A stretch of 64,000 bases of DNA, taken from the NCBI RefSeq assembly GCF_905404315.1, contig NC_066312.1, forward strand, positions 19,021,001-19,085,000, read 5' to 3'. This stretch comes from Leptidea sinapis. Taxonomy: Eukaryota > Arthropoda > Insecta > Lepidoptera > Pieridae. The notes under the pieces are model-generated. The model was given only the letters and a program-made list of their open reading frames with translations. It was not told where the DNA came from and made no database searches. Of the stretch, positions 52,136 to 64,000 are shown piece after piece (position 1 is the stretch's first letter; every line of letters starts with the position of its first letter). The position numbers and the translations under genes were made by a program.

Positions 52136-53229
52136 ACAATTCAAAAGTAGAGCCTTAAAAGCGTAGGTGTGAGTGGCTATTTGCACGTCATTAAACGTTC
52201 AGTATGCTTGCACAAAATTATGTACTTCAATGTATATCTGCGAACTAGCTTATTTATTGTTTTTTTTTTATATCCAATTTTATTCCATATTTCTTAAGGC
52301 GCATCAGTCTGGCTGTTGCAATGACTTAACTGCGACACACTAAAGCCATCGCATATTTAAGAAATCCTTAAATTCGTTCGCGTGCAATAGTTACTTTGGG
52401 CAGCATTTCTCATTTTTTTATATACTAACATTGAAAATTATACACTACGAACGGCTGTGGTTAAAACAATTTTAAATGCTACCAACTTTAGAACTTTCAT
52501 CCCTTTTTTTTTATCCCTACACAGGTCTCAATGTTAAAAAACTCTTCAACAAATATTTATTTATTTCTTATCATGTGCCTAAATATAAGGTTTCATGGTG
52601 TTCTAGTTAATGACGAACTTTCATACAAACTTCCACAATCTACTTTCACCACGCAAAGCCTGTTATTCGCGATGAAAGGTATGCCTATGTCCTGTACCAA
52701 GCTCTTTTATATCTCTGTAATAAATTTCATCAAAATTGGTTCAGTGGTTTAGGCGTAACAAAGTAAACATTTATAATATTAGTAGAGATAATATTTTTAA
52801 TTTATTTTATTTTTGAGATATTTTATGTATTGATATAATAATCACGTGAAAAACTTTAAAATTTAAATTAAACTAAGTTTTAAAATTAAGCTATGTGCCA
52901 ATACAACAAAACAAATTGTTATGTTTATTTATTATTTTTAGATTTGCAAGCATTTTTAAGCTTAAAATACCTTGAAACTGAATTGAAATCGACGAATGAA
53001 AATTTTCCGTCTTCCAATCTCAAAATGTAATGTAATTTATATACATAAAATAAAATGTGCGCACGTGTAGAACTATATGACTGCAATCATAAAAAAATAT
53101 TCATAGTTCATCTAAATATATTTTTCCCCTCATCTGTATCATTTCGGAACAATCTGTATGTAATCTAGCCGCGCGCTAGAGTAGGCACTGACAACTACTT
53201 GTCCCACGCTATGCCTCTGTAACTCGTAG
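52136..53229. other. Upstream DNA of the CNG gene, no feature identified
   Basis: AT-rich sequence. A 5' UTR exon or promoter for the channel could be here, but none is visible. Confidence 0.35.
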
Positions 53230-53244
53230 GTGATTGCTCACGTA
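53230..53244. repeat. Target-site duplication, left copy (15 bp)
   Basis: GTGATTGCTCACGTA, identical to 54356-54370, flanks the RTE insertion. Confidence 0.85.
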
Positions 53245-54355
53245 TAATAATAATAATAATAAAGCCTTTATTAATGATTTTCCATTTGATTTCTACATTT
53301 TAGTGTTAGTATGTTAGTACGGTTAGTCGATAAACATGATTATTTTATTATTAACTTTTATGTTAGTAAGTTATAATGCATGCACTATGTTAGTTTTCTT
53401 GATTATTTTCAAATGGATCCCAGTTGGGTAAAGGCCTCCTCCATTCCTTTCTATTTTTTCCTTTTTCGAGCCAATTAGTTCCGCCAGTCTCTCTTATCTC
53501 ATCGGTCCACCTTTTATGTGGTCTGCCCACATTTCTCTTTCCTACAGGTCCCTTCCATGTTGTGGTCTGAATGGTCCATCTAGCGTCTGTTAGTCTGGAA
53601 ATGTGTCCGGCCCATTGCCACTTTAATTTTAATGCTTGATTTAAGGCATCAGTTAATTTTGTTTTCTTCCTTATCTTCAAGCTATGTATCTTATTAATTT
53701 TTCTTAATTTAAGCATGTTTCTTTCCATTCCGCGCTGACATGTCCTAATTAAGTGTTGTATTTTCTTCGTAAACACCCACATGTTTGGCAGCCATATAAC
53801 AAAGTTGGATGAACACAGGATTCCATTACCGTTTTTTTGAATTCTAAGCTGTAGTTTCCTTTTAAAATTTCCTTCTGGCTCCAATATTTTTTCCAGGCTA
53901 GATTTATTCGTCGGTTTATTTCCTCTTCATGACTTATTTTATTGAAGGATATCAGCTTTCCTAGGTATATATATTCATTCACAAAGTCAAGTGTTTGTGA
54001 TCCGGCGCTTATTGGTACTGATAGACCATTTGTCATAATTTTTGTTTTCTCAAAATTCATTTCCAAGCCTACTATGGCATTTGCTTTATGTAACTGATCA
54101 ACCATAGATACCAGTTGCTTTGGGTTCTCATTAAAGATGACTATATCGTCGGCAAATCGAAGATGACTTAAGAAATCTTTGTTGATCATAATACCTCTAT
54201 TCACCCAGTTTATGTACCCTCTTTCAATCCTGATGTCTTTTCCTTTAGATTCTAATTTAACTTTGTAAACACTATTCATATATATATTTTTTATTATCTT
54301 TATGTATTTTGAGTTGACCTTTAGATTATTTAGAGTATTCCATATGGCTGTGTGC
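53245..54355 (-). mobile_element. RTE-type LINE, 5'-truncated, with 15-bp target duplication
   Basis: On the minus strand the element runs from 54355 to an (ATT)n tail at 53245. The coding frame 54279-53749 has FLSHLRFADDIVIFNENPKQ (catalytic FADD), GLEMNFEKTKIMTN and LLYGCQTCGCL. After one frameshift near 53760-53880, 53884-53390 continues with KIQHLIRTCQRGMERNML, LKLKWQWAGHISRLTDARW and NVGRPHKRWTDEIRE. It is far better preserved than the other RTE fragments and belongs to a different subfamily. Confidence 0.9.
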
Positions 54356-54370
54356 GTGATTGCTCACGTA
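54356..54370. repeat. Target-site duplication, right copy (15 bp)
   Basis: GTGATTGCTCACGTA matches 53230-53244 exactly. Confidence 0.85.
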
Positions 54371-54455
54371 ATGACAATTAAAATTTTATTTTATTAATAA
54401 ATAAATTGTTTATTTGAAAATTTAAATTATTCACTTTACACTTATTAGACTTTCG

Positions 54456-54602
54456 TTGAAAACAAAATGTATGAGCGATTCGGGACTAGTACCCGCGACT
54501 TCTCGCATTCCGTGCGAGCGCTCAACCACTAAGACAACCGTTCGAGTGACGTATCGTCGACAAAATCTTGTATGTCTTGTTCAACGTTCAGGTTGTGGCT
54601 TC
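54456..54602 (-). mobile_element. tRNA-like element, one arm plus spacer
   Basis: On the minus strand the cloverleaf is 54543-54472: GAACGGT/ATCGCTC acceptor, anticodon stem CTCGC/GCGAG with loop ACGGAAT, T stem GCGGG/CCCGA around a mutated TACTAGT. The adjacent 54544-54602 matches the central spacer of 47838-48104 (AAAATCTTGT...TTGTTCAACG...CAGGTTGTGGCT), then homology stops where the second arm should begin. Confidence 0.7.
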
Positions 54603-55265
54603 ATGAAGTTTATCATCATCGAAGATGACACCCAGAATCTTTGTATTTGGGCACTTGGAAGTAAATAATAAATATTTGTTTAGCTGTTTTGATATTTCAA
54701 TCTGTGTAGGGTTAAAATAGTTCGGATGCAAATCTAAAGCAATTTCACGCCTAGCTAGGAATTCGATTTTGATTACATTTGGTACACAAATAGAATGCTT
54801 ATAAGTTACAGGCATACTTTAAGAAAAAAATGTTTTCCACAAATATAGTTTAGTTGAAAAATAAAAAGAAGTAACCTATTCCACGCGGACGAAGTCGGGG
54901 TTTAAGGCTAGTATTATAATAAGAATGAAATCAGATACAATTTAGCCTAACACAGTTTTCGCTAATAGAATATGTAATTATGTAGTGTAAACAAAGATCA
55001 AAATACTCAATAATAAATATACAATATAAATAATATTACTCTGTTATATCGTTAGTTATATATATTAGATATATTATTATGAACTACGACCCATTTCTAT
55101 CATTAATAGCTTATCAATTCTGTTGTTAAAAATATTTTATAAAAAATTGTGGCAGTTTTATTATAAATGGGTAAGTTGTTATTAAAATCATGTTTAAATC
55201 CAATAATGTTATGAGACTGATAGATATTAATATTGAAAACAGCAAACCTGACATTATAAGTAAAA
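54603..55265. other. Intergenic DNA, no feature identified
   Basis: AT-rich sequence with no ORF or repeat that I can name. Confidence 0.4.
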
Positions 55266-55440
55266 ATACTGGCAAGTCCGAGTCGGACTCGCACATCGAG
55301 GGTTCCGTACGAATTTTTTAATGATTCAATTACAAATGTATAGTTTTCAGATTTTTCCCTACTTGTTATATAAAACGGCATTACTTGCCAAATTTCATAG
55401 GTCAATGAATTATAATCTAAAGATATATTTTAGCGACATA
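55266..55440 (+). repeat. Dispersed lepidopteran repeat, 5' fragment
   Basis: TGGCAAGTCCGAGTCGGACT, CGCACATCGAGGGTTCCGTA and later AACGGCATTACTTGCCAAAT match the family whose fuller copy is at 41515-42047. Confidence 0.65.
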
Positions 55441-55984
55441 AACGACCGTCTGTAATCTTTTTTTTTATGATAACTTAGAAGTTTAGACTGTTCTAATTTC
55501 AACTCAATAACTCAACACGTGTCCAAAATAAAGGATCTTGACAGAGAAAGTGAAAATGATACGCATCCCTAAAATATCTACCAATTTCAACAGCTCAGAT
55601 CTGACATTTCCAACAAGTTAATTTAATTAATTAATTAAAGTTCATATAATATGAACATCATGATAAAGTTAGTAAATTTCCTTTCAGCTAATTAAGAAGT
55701 GCAATTTCATTGGACGCTCTTGCAAATAACAATTAAGTACACAAAAAGCCCTTTAGTACTTTGAGCGGATGATTGCCTCACTTTGAAATTACACTGTACT
55801 GTCTTTATTCCGATGAGTTGGCAATATTACAGCAATCTACAACTTATATTTAAGCACCGTCTATGATCAATTATGACACATAACGTTGATTATTTCGAGA
55901 ATCTTAATGTATTGTTCATTTGTAATATGTAACTTACTATAATATTATAAAATTATTTTGTGTTTGTTGAGTGAACGTAACATA
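55441..55984. other. Intergenic DNA, no feature identified
   Basis: AT-rich sequence with no ORF or repeat that I can name. Confidence 0.4.
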
Positions 55985-56170
55985 TTTTTAACCGACTTCA
56001 CAAAGGAGGAGATTATTAATTCGATAGGTATTTTTTTATGTGTATGTACACCGATTAATCTGAGATTTATTATCCGATTTACGTAATTTTTAGTTTGATG
56101 CAGAATAGATGCCATTAGGTCCCATAAAAATTTTATATTGTTTGGCCCAGTAGTTTTCATTTTATGAACA
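55985..56170 (+). repeat. Dispersed repeat related to 37400-37856
   Basis: CCGACTTCACAAAGGAGGAG, GGTATTTTTTTATGTGTATG and TACACCGATTAATCTGAGAT match the second half of the 228-bp units, extended by TAGTTTGATGCAG and CCAGTAGTTTTC. Confidence 0.6.
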
Positions 56171-58479
56171 TTTTTTATGAAAATTTCTGTTTTTCTCGAT
56201 GATATAATTGTTTGTAAGTGTATGTTTTTTTTAATTCAGGTTGATTATATATTATAATTATTAACTGACACTAAAATGTAAAATATAAAAATAAATACGT
56301 TTAAAAAAACTGAATTTAAAAACTGAAAAGTATCAAATAACTAAAAATTTAATTTAATACACCCTAGATCCTTTCTACGTAATATGAGCTGTCTGCTATC
56401 GAAAATCCAATTAAAATGGGTCCAGTTGTTTCAGGTATAAATTAAATCGAACAGAAATTAATTTAAAAAATTGTTATTATTTTTAAATAATCTCTTTAAT
56501 CGTTTAACCCTACTATTTTTATGATATTCTGAATGTTGTTTGCCATTCTTAGAAATTAAGCAATGCTTGAAATATTAAAGTTATTGGATAATAATTTAAT
56601 GTAATGTTCCACTATGCCATAACCTACCACCTCCCGTACCCAAAGCTCTACCCCACGCCCAGTAACATTGTATAAATCAGATCTAGAGTTTTTAATTTCG
56701 CACATTTAGATGACATTATAATAAAAACAGAGCTTGTGGGACACCTAGGTAATTAGAAGTGTCCTAACCATTCCACAATTAAGAATGCGCCGCGGTTGAT
56801 CTTTAAGTTCGAGCACTTAGGCGATTAACAAATAAAGGTTGAAACGTATAATACGCCCTTCATAGCCATTTAATTGATGAATCGTGGTTCATTGTGTTGT
56901 AGACTTGCGACTGCTGCGTAAACATTATGAACACTCCAGTTGATAATGCAATATTCTTAGATAACCAAATCTACACCAGTCTTTAAGGGCACAGTTGCCC
57001 TAATGTCTGTTCAAAATATAGACAATTTAAATTAAAAATACCTATGTCGTAGTGTGATGGACTTTTCTTTTAACCATTCAAATATTTGTACTGACAAATC
57101 AATGTTACTAAGCAAACTCAAACAGACAGAATAATATAAGAAACACTATAGTTTGTTAGTCAATCACGCATAAAATGCTGCTAGTTTATTAATGTTGTTG
57201 CGGTAACAAGTACAGTTCAAATATACGGTCTCAATGGCGAGGGGGTAGAAGGGCGCCATGCATAGATAAACTTCAGTGTAATTAGCGTTCGGCGCGCCTT
57301 TGAGCAGAATGCCTTCTCAATACACTTCACTATACAACTACCCTCGAGATTTAGTTACCGCTCAAGATGAATATTATAATGTAAGTCTGGCTGTTGGCTC
57401 AACAGCAATTGAAGTCTTAAGCATAATATTTTGAAGGAAATCTATTCCAGAATATTTTTTACGTATAACACAATGACGTTCTATACATAAAGACAAATCA
57501 CGTCGTATAAAAACAAAGCTGAAATATGGAACATGACTCAAATATGTACTGCTATATCTACATTCCTCCATCTTAGTTTTTAGTCTCAGCATACGTTAAA
57601 ATTAAAGTTTTTAATTATATCTGTTTCGAATAAATGTTACCTCAGTGTTTAATACCTTGATATGTGTCCTTGCTTAAAGATAATTTGAAATTGCATTAAT
57701 ATTTTCAGTGGATCTGATAAAAAGCACTGTAAAAACTTTACTGCATGTACACGTTTTATGTATGATAAGAAGAGCTACAACACAACAACGGTAACAAGAG
57801 GGTTAATTGAAAATAGAGATAATTGAATAATCACTCGGCAGTTTTCAACAACGAATGAAGCCGTTCCTCACTGTACTTAAAAATATTATTCTTTATTGTG
57901 AATAACTATGTAACAATAAAAATATTTCCCTTTTTCCTCTGTGGGGTATTTATAAATTGAAAAATGTATAAACAAATTATTCGAAGAACTCGAACTGATT
58001 AATTTAAATAATTTCAGACTATCAACAAAAACTTCATGATAACATTGCGGACTGATACTGCAAAGAAACTTGTTTCTAATATAAAGTCAAACTCAATAAT
58101 ATAATACTATACAAAAATCCCTAGACTTAAGCAATAAGAAAAATTGCGCTTAAAAGTGATAAATCTGGAAAAAGATAATAACACAAACAGAGCAGTATAT
58201 TGTCATTATAATCCATGACCATCTCCGCCAGCTTCTCTCATCTCATATTTATGATAATTGATAAACGTAAACCCATTTGTTTGAAAATTGATCTATTTAA
58301 CAATAAACATTACACTAGCCGCCCTTCTCCGTGGTATAATTTGTTAATTAATCCTTGCATTAATATCCTATATCCTTGTAAATAGCGAATTAGATGCTTT
58401 CAGTGTTCACATGATAAATTTTGCAAATAATAGGTTACCCCACTTAATATATTAAAAAAACCTAGACCAGCTGAGAGTT
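56171..58479. other. Intergenic DNA, no gene identified
   Basis: Mostly AT-rich. Patches of higher GC at about 56625-56665 and 57230-57310 have no recognisable content. Confidence 0.4.
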
Positions 58480-60180
58480 TTTCTTAGCAGATTGAACTCT
58501 GACATTGATATTCTCATTTTAAGTGATTGCTGCCTTAAAAATACCCATCAATTACCGCCATCATACTGTAGCCACAACAACAAACGGCAGGACGATGGCA
58601 TAGTGATGACCGCCAAACAATATTTGGACGATAATATAGCCTGTAGACCTACATTGGAGGATGGAGAGTGCATAATATGTACTATTGGAAAAGATTCTGC
58701 GTTTATCGGTATCTATCGTTCCTCATTCTATTCCAATATAGGCTACTTCACAAATTCTCTAACAACTGTCGTCTCCAGCTTAGATACGTTTCGAAATATT
58801 GCCTTCTGCCGATAGATGTTTGTATTACTACCTGACATCTGCGGTCGCTCTAGGTTTATTACCAGCCCACACATTTCCTACTAGAATACACAATTGCTTA
58901 GATGAAATATTTCTGAAATCAAATCTGACTTCTAAAGCTCTAGTCCTTAATTTCCCTATTACTGACCATCTTCCTATTATGCTATGAATCGAACACGCTC
59001 AATTACATCATGTTGATAACTGAAACTAAAACTAGCGTAGATTATGAAGGTTTTTGGAAGGAACTCGATATATCTGACTTTTCTTATCTTACGTCTACCA
59101 TTGATGAAGATTTGGCAGCTAACCGACTAATTTCTTTAATTACCAACACTATGAGCCCTTTTACAACAACAATAGTTACTACACTAATAGATAGTAAAAC
59201 TGTTACATGTTAAATTCAACTCGGAAAACAGTTTTTACTTAACTTACACGATGATCCTTATATTGCACTAAATGCAGTTAATAAGCTTTCGTATGCGGCT
59301 AAAAATCGAGCAGCTAGGATATTTTCAATAACACAACAATGAAGTCATTGACATTCTCCACACAATCCAACTCCCTTGTTCTCCTCGAGATTGGTACTGA
59401 TGAAGTTGACGCAGAATCTATGGACTGCGAGATAACTCTACTCCTGATTGGGACCAAATCAGACCCTAATTAAAGCGTGTGTTACCCGAGGTAATGAAAA
59501 GAGCGTTAGTCAGCCCCATTTCTAAACAAGGGGATAGAGGGGACGTATCTTACTACAGGCTGATTCTGTTTTTACCAGTCCTGTCGATGGCCCTGGAAAG
59601 AATAATTTACAAATATCTTGTTAAATTTCTGAATAAATATGACATAATAGCCAAAAAGGAATTCGGCTTCGGAACGGGTTCATCTACAGAACTTGAAATC
59701 ACAAATCTTTTTAGTTATGTAGTGAGTAAGCTTGGTAATAAATTAAATTGTTTCTCCATCTTCCTAGATCTCTACAAGGATATCTTTTAAATCATATCAG
59801 TGACACCGAGTAAATTGACTACGGTATCCCGCAGGGCAGTATCTTGGGACCTACACTCTTCCGACAATTTTTAACGACCTGTGCAAACTAAACATACCAT
59901 ACTGCAGTATATGTGCATACCAGATGACACCGCACTCGTACATGTTAATAACTGCAGTAACGCCAAATAGCACGCCCAAGAAGCTATTAAAATCGTCGCT
60001 GACTGGCTTTCCACTAACTTACTTACACTAAATCTCCGGAAAACAAAAATTCTTCCTATTTCCTTAAAATTTGCTTCTTCCGTTCCACTTGATAACTTGA
60101 ATATCATCCTATATTTCATTTTATCAAATCATATTTACATTACATATATATACATACTTGTCATTCAATATCAGCTAACT
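58480..60180 (+). mobile_element. CR1/jockey-type LINE, heavily decayed
   Basis: The plus strand carries endonuclease pieces (58492-58815: DIDILILSDCCLKN, DDGIVM, GIYRSSFYSN; 58799-58987: FPITDHLPIML with the catalytic-type DH). Then come reverse transcriptase pieces (59479-59790: LPEVMKRALVSPISKQGDRG, ERIIYKYL, GFGTGSS; later RRAVSWDL and LSTNLLTLNLRKTKILPIS). Many frameshifts and stops are present. It resembles the insert at 22140-23497 in its endonuclease. Confidence 0.75.
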
Positions 60181-61254
60181 GTAACTGACGAGAACTAACT
60201 TGAGAGATTTCATTATTGTCTCTAGTATAAAGTAATTTGGCATCCACATAGATTCTAACCTAGTATGGCACACAAAAAGATGCGTTAAAAGGACGGCTGC
60301 GAAAATTAATATACATATAAGATAAGAGCTCAAAAAGCTATTCTAAGTATAATGCTTTATAAGCCTATCCAATACTCGAATAGGTTGGTATACCTACTAA
60401 CACTACCCTATCCCTCAATGGCGACTGTTTAGATGACGCGGCAACCAACATGTGCTATTATTTTTATAAAATTTAACAATAAAAGTATATAAATAATTAA
60501 CTAGTATTATTAAAATAAACATTATAAATTTTGTAATTTAAGTTATTTGAGTGAGTGTGAAAAATGAGAATAAAGTATTATTATTATACATTGCCGCATT
60601 TACTCCAGTTGCTAGAAATATTCTTGGTCAATAAGCAGCAATGTAAAACATTTATTCAGTTCAGATTTGGTGTGGACAGTGACAGCACACTTCTGCCGTT
60701 CCGCTATCAGACCGCGATTAAAACCTATATGTATAGAACGTCATTGGTGTAATATAAAAAAGTTAATATTAATAATCCATCATAAAAAAATTACATCATA
60801 AAAATTTAATATTTTGTTGATTCTATGCCACTGCATGAGCCCATGTCCACTTGTATGAAGTCAGTGATAGAATTTAGTATGCAAAATATTGAAGAAAGCT
60901 GGAAGCTGGAAACGAACACGCTTCATTGATAGGGAATGAAATGAATTCCATAAATAACTGATAGTATTTTTCTTAATAACTGATAGTTCTTAATTAATTG
61001 ATAGTATTTTAATGAAGATAGATCATCGACCAACGCCATCGCTGAATTTAAAATTTGTACTGTATTTCTTTGGCTACATTTTCATTTATATTTTTCTTTA
61101 TTTAAAGGAAATGGACTCCTTTTTATCAAACGGATCACTCGGTTTCCTCACCGCCTAAGATCTTAATGGGAATGAGTGACGAAAGAAGTACATAACCTAC
61201 CTGGTATAAAGAAGAAAGAGAAAAATTTACAATTGTTTATATGTAACGTATAGT
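60181..61254. other. Intergenic DNA with possible LINE 3' remnants
   Basis: Weak similarity to LINE C-terminal coding near 60235-60420 (a GIHIDSNLVWHTKR-like block). Otherwise AT-rich. Confidence 0.35.
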
Positions 61255-62175
61255 AGTAATAATTATTATAAAGCTTTATTTGTTTCCATGCACAAATTAC
61301 AATATAATTAATCTTACTTCTTAGTTACTATCCCTGGTTTGTATGGACCCCTTTTGGGTAAAGCCTCCTCAAAAGAATTCTATTCAGTTTTGATTTTTGC
61401 AGTCTCTATCCAATTTTGCCTTGCCGCCAAAACTTTTTCATCTGCCTATCTACAACAATGCCTGCCTCTCTTTCTGATGCCTCGAGGTCCGGACCATTTA
61501 ATTATTCTGTGTATCCAGCTGTCGTCAGTTTATCTAGCCATGTGCCTCACCCACTTTCTTTTTTTTTCAATGGAGAAAACAAGTGCATCGGTTATTTTAG
61601 TTTAACTGCGGACGTCTGCGTTTCTCACTCTGTCTTTTATTTTTTAATCTTCTCTTCATTTTCCTTTGAGTAGTCTGAATTTAGTTTCTCGTTAATCTAA
61701 CGTCCTGGTTTGGCAGCCATCGGTGAGGCATGGTAGAATTTAAGAGTCCATAACTATTCTTTTGGTAAGCAATGGATACTGTGATTTGAATATTTCTTTA
61801 TGAGCCCAGTACTTCTTCCAGGTGATCACTACTCTTCTGTCTATGTATGCGGCTCTTCATCAATTACTAAACGAGATCTGTTTGCCAAGGTAAACGTATT
61901 TTTCTACATATTCTAGAGGGGTATTTTTTACTAATATGGGTGTCTTGTGGTGTTTGGTCATGGCTTTTGTTTTGCCTGGGTTCAGTTCTAAGTCAAGTCT
62001 TATACTAGCATGGTGTGTACATGTTTTCTAGTTTTTGTACACATTCCGAGAACAGAATGATGTCGCCGGCGAACCTTAGATGGCTTAGAAAATTTCACAA
62101 ATGGTTCCAACTCAGCACGTTTGCGGGTTTGAAAACCAGCGCTGGTCTTCTGTTGGGCCATTTGGGGACTTCGCC
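61255..62175 (-). mobile_element. RTE-type LINE, decayed (antisense)
   Basis: Plus-strand landmarks parallel the 53245-54355 copy: an AATAATTATTATAAAGCTTT tail-side motif, TGGACCCCTTTTGGGTAAAG (compare GGATCCCAGTTGGGTAAAGG), a TTTGGCAGCCATC block and GATGTCGCCGGCGAACCTTA (minus-strand FADD region, reading FAGD here). The catalytic motif is damaged, and many indels are present. Confidence 0.7.
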
Positions 62176-62289
62176 TTAAAGAGAATATAAAATAATGACT
62201 AATTTTAGGCTGTGCGCTAAAACTTATTAAATTACAGTGTAATAATCACACAAATAAAAGAAAACCTACACGTCATTAATTTAATTATA

Positions 62290-62547
62290 TTATTAACACC
62301 GCAGTTTATCTCGGACTAATAAAGATGATAAAGTCGAGGAAATACCACTACCTACAAACACTTCTAAAGCTAGTTCCAGTGGCAATATATATCTAATATC
62401 TAGCCGTTTAACACTTTTGAAAGTCGATCCGGAAATACCGAGGAAGGGAGTTAATTCAAAAGTTTGACTGTCCGTCGAAATCATGCCCAGATTGGCAATA
62501 TATCCGAAACTAGAAAGGGAATAAAAGGAAAACACTGACCCGTACAA
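62290..62547 (-). other. Coding-like block open on both strands
   Basis: The minus strand has a strong acceptor (TTTTATTCCCTTTCTAG before 62509) followed by 71 open codons including SQTFELTPFLGISGSTFKSV, to a stop at 62293. The plus strand is open for about 53 codons (SRTNKDDKVEEIPLPTNTSK and onward). Either could be an exon of a neighbouring gene. If minus, it could also be an upstream exon of the channel: a weak CG/GTGTTA donor would leave phase 2, as exon 1 requires. No family is recognised. Confidence 0.25.
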
Positions 62548-63058
62548 AACACGTGAGTTTCAATTGCAACCTTTTATTAGAATTTCAATTGTCTCTACTC
62601 GTACTGTCTACTTTCCAAATTTTAGATGCACGAACATACGCAGGCTGAATTTCTATATACGAAAATGGTTAACATTATTTAGTTTTTTCCATCAGTACTG
62701 CTATAAAAAAAATAGCAGTTGTAGAGACTGCGGATAAAAGTGAAAACTAAGAACTTTTAGTATTAAAATTTGAAATATCATAATATTTAAAAACATAAAA
62801 ATTATTAATTTCAATTTATTTTTAAAACTTATTTTATATAATATAATAATCAAACAGAAACACTTTTTCAACAATGAACAGTATATACCCATTGAACTTC
62901 TCACTAAATCCATTCAATTTCACTCATAAGATATACACAGCACTAATGTTGAACAATACATCAGCTGTATTGTTACAGATATACTGCTATAAGCATTTCG
63001 GTGACGCGGACTCACGAGATTTCACCCATCCAAAAAGTGTCTAATTATATATATATAT
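62548..63058. other. Intergenic DNA, AT-rich
   Basis: No gene is seen. A TA microsatellite at about 63044-63060 abuts the MITE. Confidence 0.4.
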
Positions 63059-63060
63059 AT

Positions 63061-63247
63061 GTCGCAGGGATATGATGAAAACAGTGATTTGGTCAAATCT
63101 TGGAGGATGTTAAAATAACAACATGGTTTTATCGTTTCTCGAAACAAATCTAGTGATTTGACCAAATGCCAGAGTTGGTTTCGTGAATTGATCAAATCAC
63201 TTAGGGAATTGACCAAATCGCTGTTATTATCATTTTCCTGCGATATA
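63061..63247. mobile_element. MITE with ~33-bp TIRs inserted in a TA tract
   Basis: The left end GTCGCAGGGATATGATGAAA continues ACAGTGATTTGGTCAAATC. The right end reverse-complements to ATCGCAGGAAAATGATAATA and ACAGCGATTTGGTCAATTC. The interior repeats GATTTGACCAAAT-type motifs. TATATATA lies on both sides, fitting insertion into or duplication of a TA-rich target. No coding sequence. Confidence 0.7.
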
Positions 63248-64000
63248 TATATACTACTCGTAGCCATAAACCATCTAGGATAAATTTCGCATCGATGGTG
63301 GTAGTTTCATGTCGTAACGATCAGTGGTTTAGGCGTGAAAGAGCCTCAAACAAAGACCATTTTCATTATATATATAGATATATTTATATTTTTTTGATTA
63401 TTTATTCAAAACGTGTGCCAGTCATGAGCATGTGGGTGAACCGAACCCATAAGATTTCCCCAACCAAAATTAAAATATACAAAATTGCACGTTTATTTAT
63501 TTATTAGTTAAGAAAACAAACAGGTACTTCAGTAGGGTAAGAAATGAAGTCAAATCAAATATAAAATTACAATATTGAATATATCCTAGAATAGTTTCAC
63601 TGTTAACAATAGTTTCTGAACATTTGAATACTGCCAATCATGCCCGTCTGTGAATCAGATTACCTATCCAACGCAGGAAAGCTGAAACGCAATAAGTTCT
63701 TGGAACTCTTGATCTATTGATCTATATGTACTTGATAATTTTTTTGTTGTGCTAAATAAGAGTAAAAATATTATTAATATTATACGATACACTTATTAGC
63801 AACCGGAATATTATGAACATTTCTTATTTTTCATGAAGTATTTCGTGTTATTATATTTTTTCCTATGCTCATCAATAATTCTGATCATGTTACATATGCG
63901 GGCTGATGCAGGAAGGTAACTAGCAGCTGTACTGTCCTTCGTTTAATTACAGCTCTCTAGTTGAAGGTTTATGCGTGCTTATACGAACGATTTAATATCA
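63248..64000. other. Right-end intergenic DNA, no feature identified
   Basis: AT-rich sequence with no ORF or repeat that I can name. Confidence 0.4.

Noticed and set aside
61339..61673. Plus-strand overlapping ORFs of 85-88 codons
   Set aside because: Shadows of the antisense RTE element at 61255-62175.

Overview
This 64 kb window is nuclear DNA from an insect, most probably a moth or butterfly (Lepidoptera). It is AT-rich and intron-dominated, and it is crowded with non-LTR retrotransposons (RTE-, CR1/jockey- and jockey-like types), mariner transposons, tRNA-derived SINEs and several short dispersed repeats that I recognise as typical of lepidopteran genomes. There are no bacterial-style operons, CRISPR arrays or rRNA genes.

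The one host gene I can assemble with confidence lies on the minus strand and spans about 49 kb (about 51.39 kb down to 1958). It is a cyclic-nucleotide-gated (CNG) cation channel alpha-type subunit. Nine coding exons join in consistent phase: 51393-51289, 48584-48413, 16385-16149, 9633-9474, 6308-6163, 3879-3757, 3635-2730, 2502-2321 and 2207-1958. From the ATG at 51380 the model is about 755 residues: a basic low-complexity N-terminus, S1-S6, a TIGETP pore, C-linker, cyclic-nucleotide-binding domain, C-terminal coiled coil and a short tail. Only the coding start is uncertain. Intron 2 is about 32 kb and holds most of the mobile DNA. Inside it, at 45599-45497, is a phase-compatible candidate alternative exon, with a TATAAATA motif upstream on the same strand.

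Layout from left to right. 0-9.6 kb: 3' half of the channel gene, small introns and few repeats; an unassigned coding-like block lies at 360-902. 9.7-19 kb: MITE-like elements (9751-10150, about 12565-12754), a mariner with TIRs and TA duplication (10728-11830), RTE fragments and dispersed repeats. 19.5-26.3 kb: a large decayed CR1/jockey-type LINE whose ORF1 resembles an SGNH/esterase domain, interrupted by a second LINE fragment (22140-23497, TAAAA duplication) and by a mariner (24949-26146). 27-42 kb: MITE, SINEs, LINE tails, tandem satellites of about 99 bp and 59 bp (34.4-35.7 kb), a large palindrome (36.0-36.24 kb) and tRNA-like elements. 43-48.4 kb: a degenerate tandem block, the candidate alternative exon and a perfect-looking inverted pair of tRNA-like cloverleaves (47838-48104). 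48.8-64 kb: an antisense jockey-like LINE, channel exon 1, SINE pair, an RTE insertion with 15-bp duplication (53245-54355), decayed LINE and RTE copies and a MITE at the right end.

The most unusual signal is the family of tRNA-shaped hairpin elements (four loci: 36.7, 39.7, 47.9-48.1 and 54.5 kb). One copy consists of two head-to-head cloverleaves in an inverted repeat; the others look like half or deletion derivatives.
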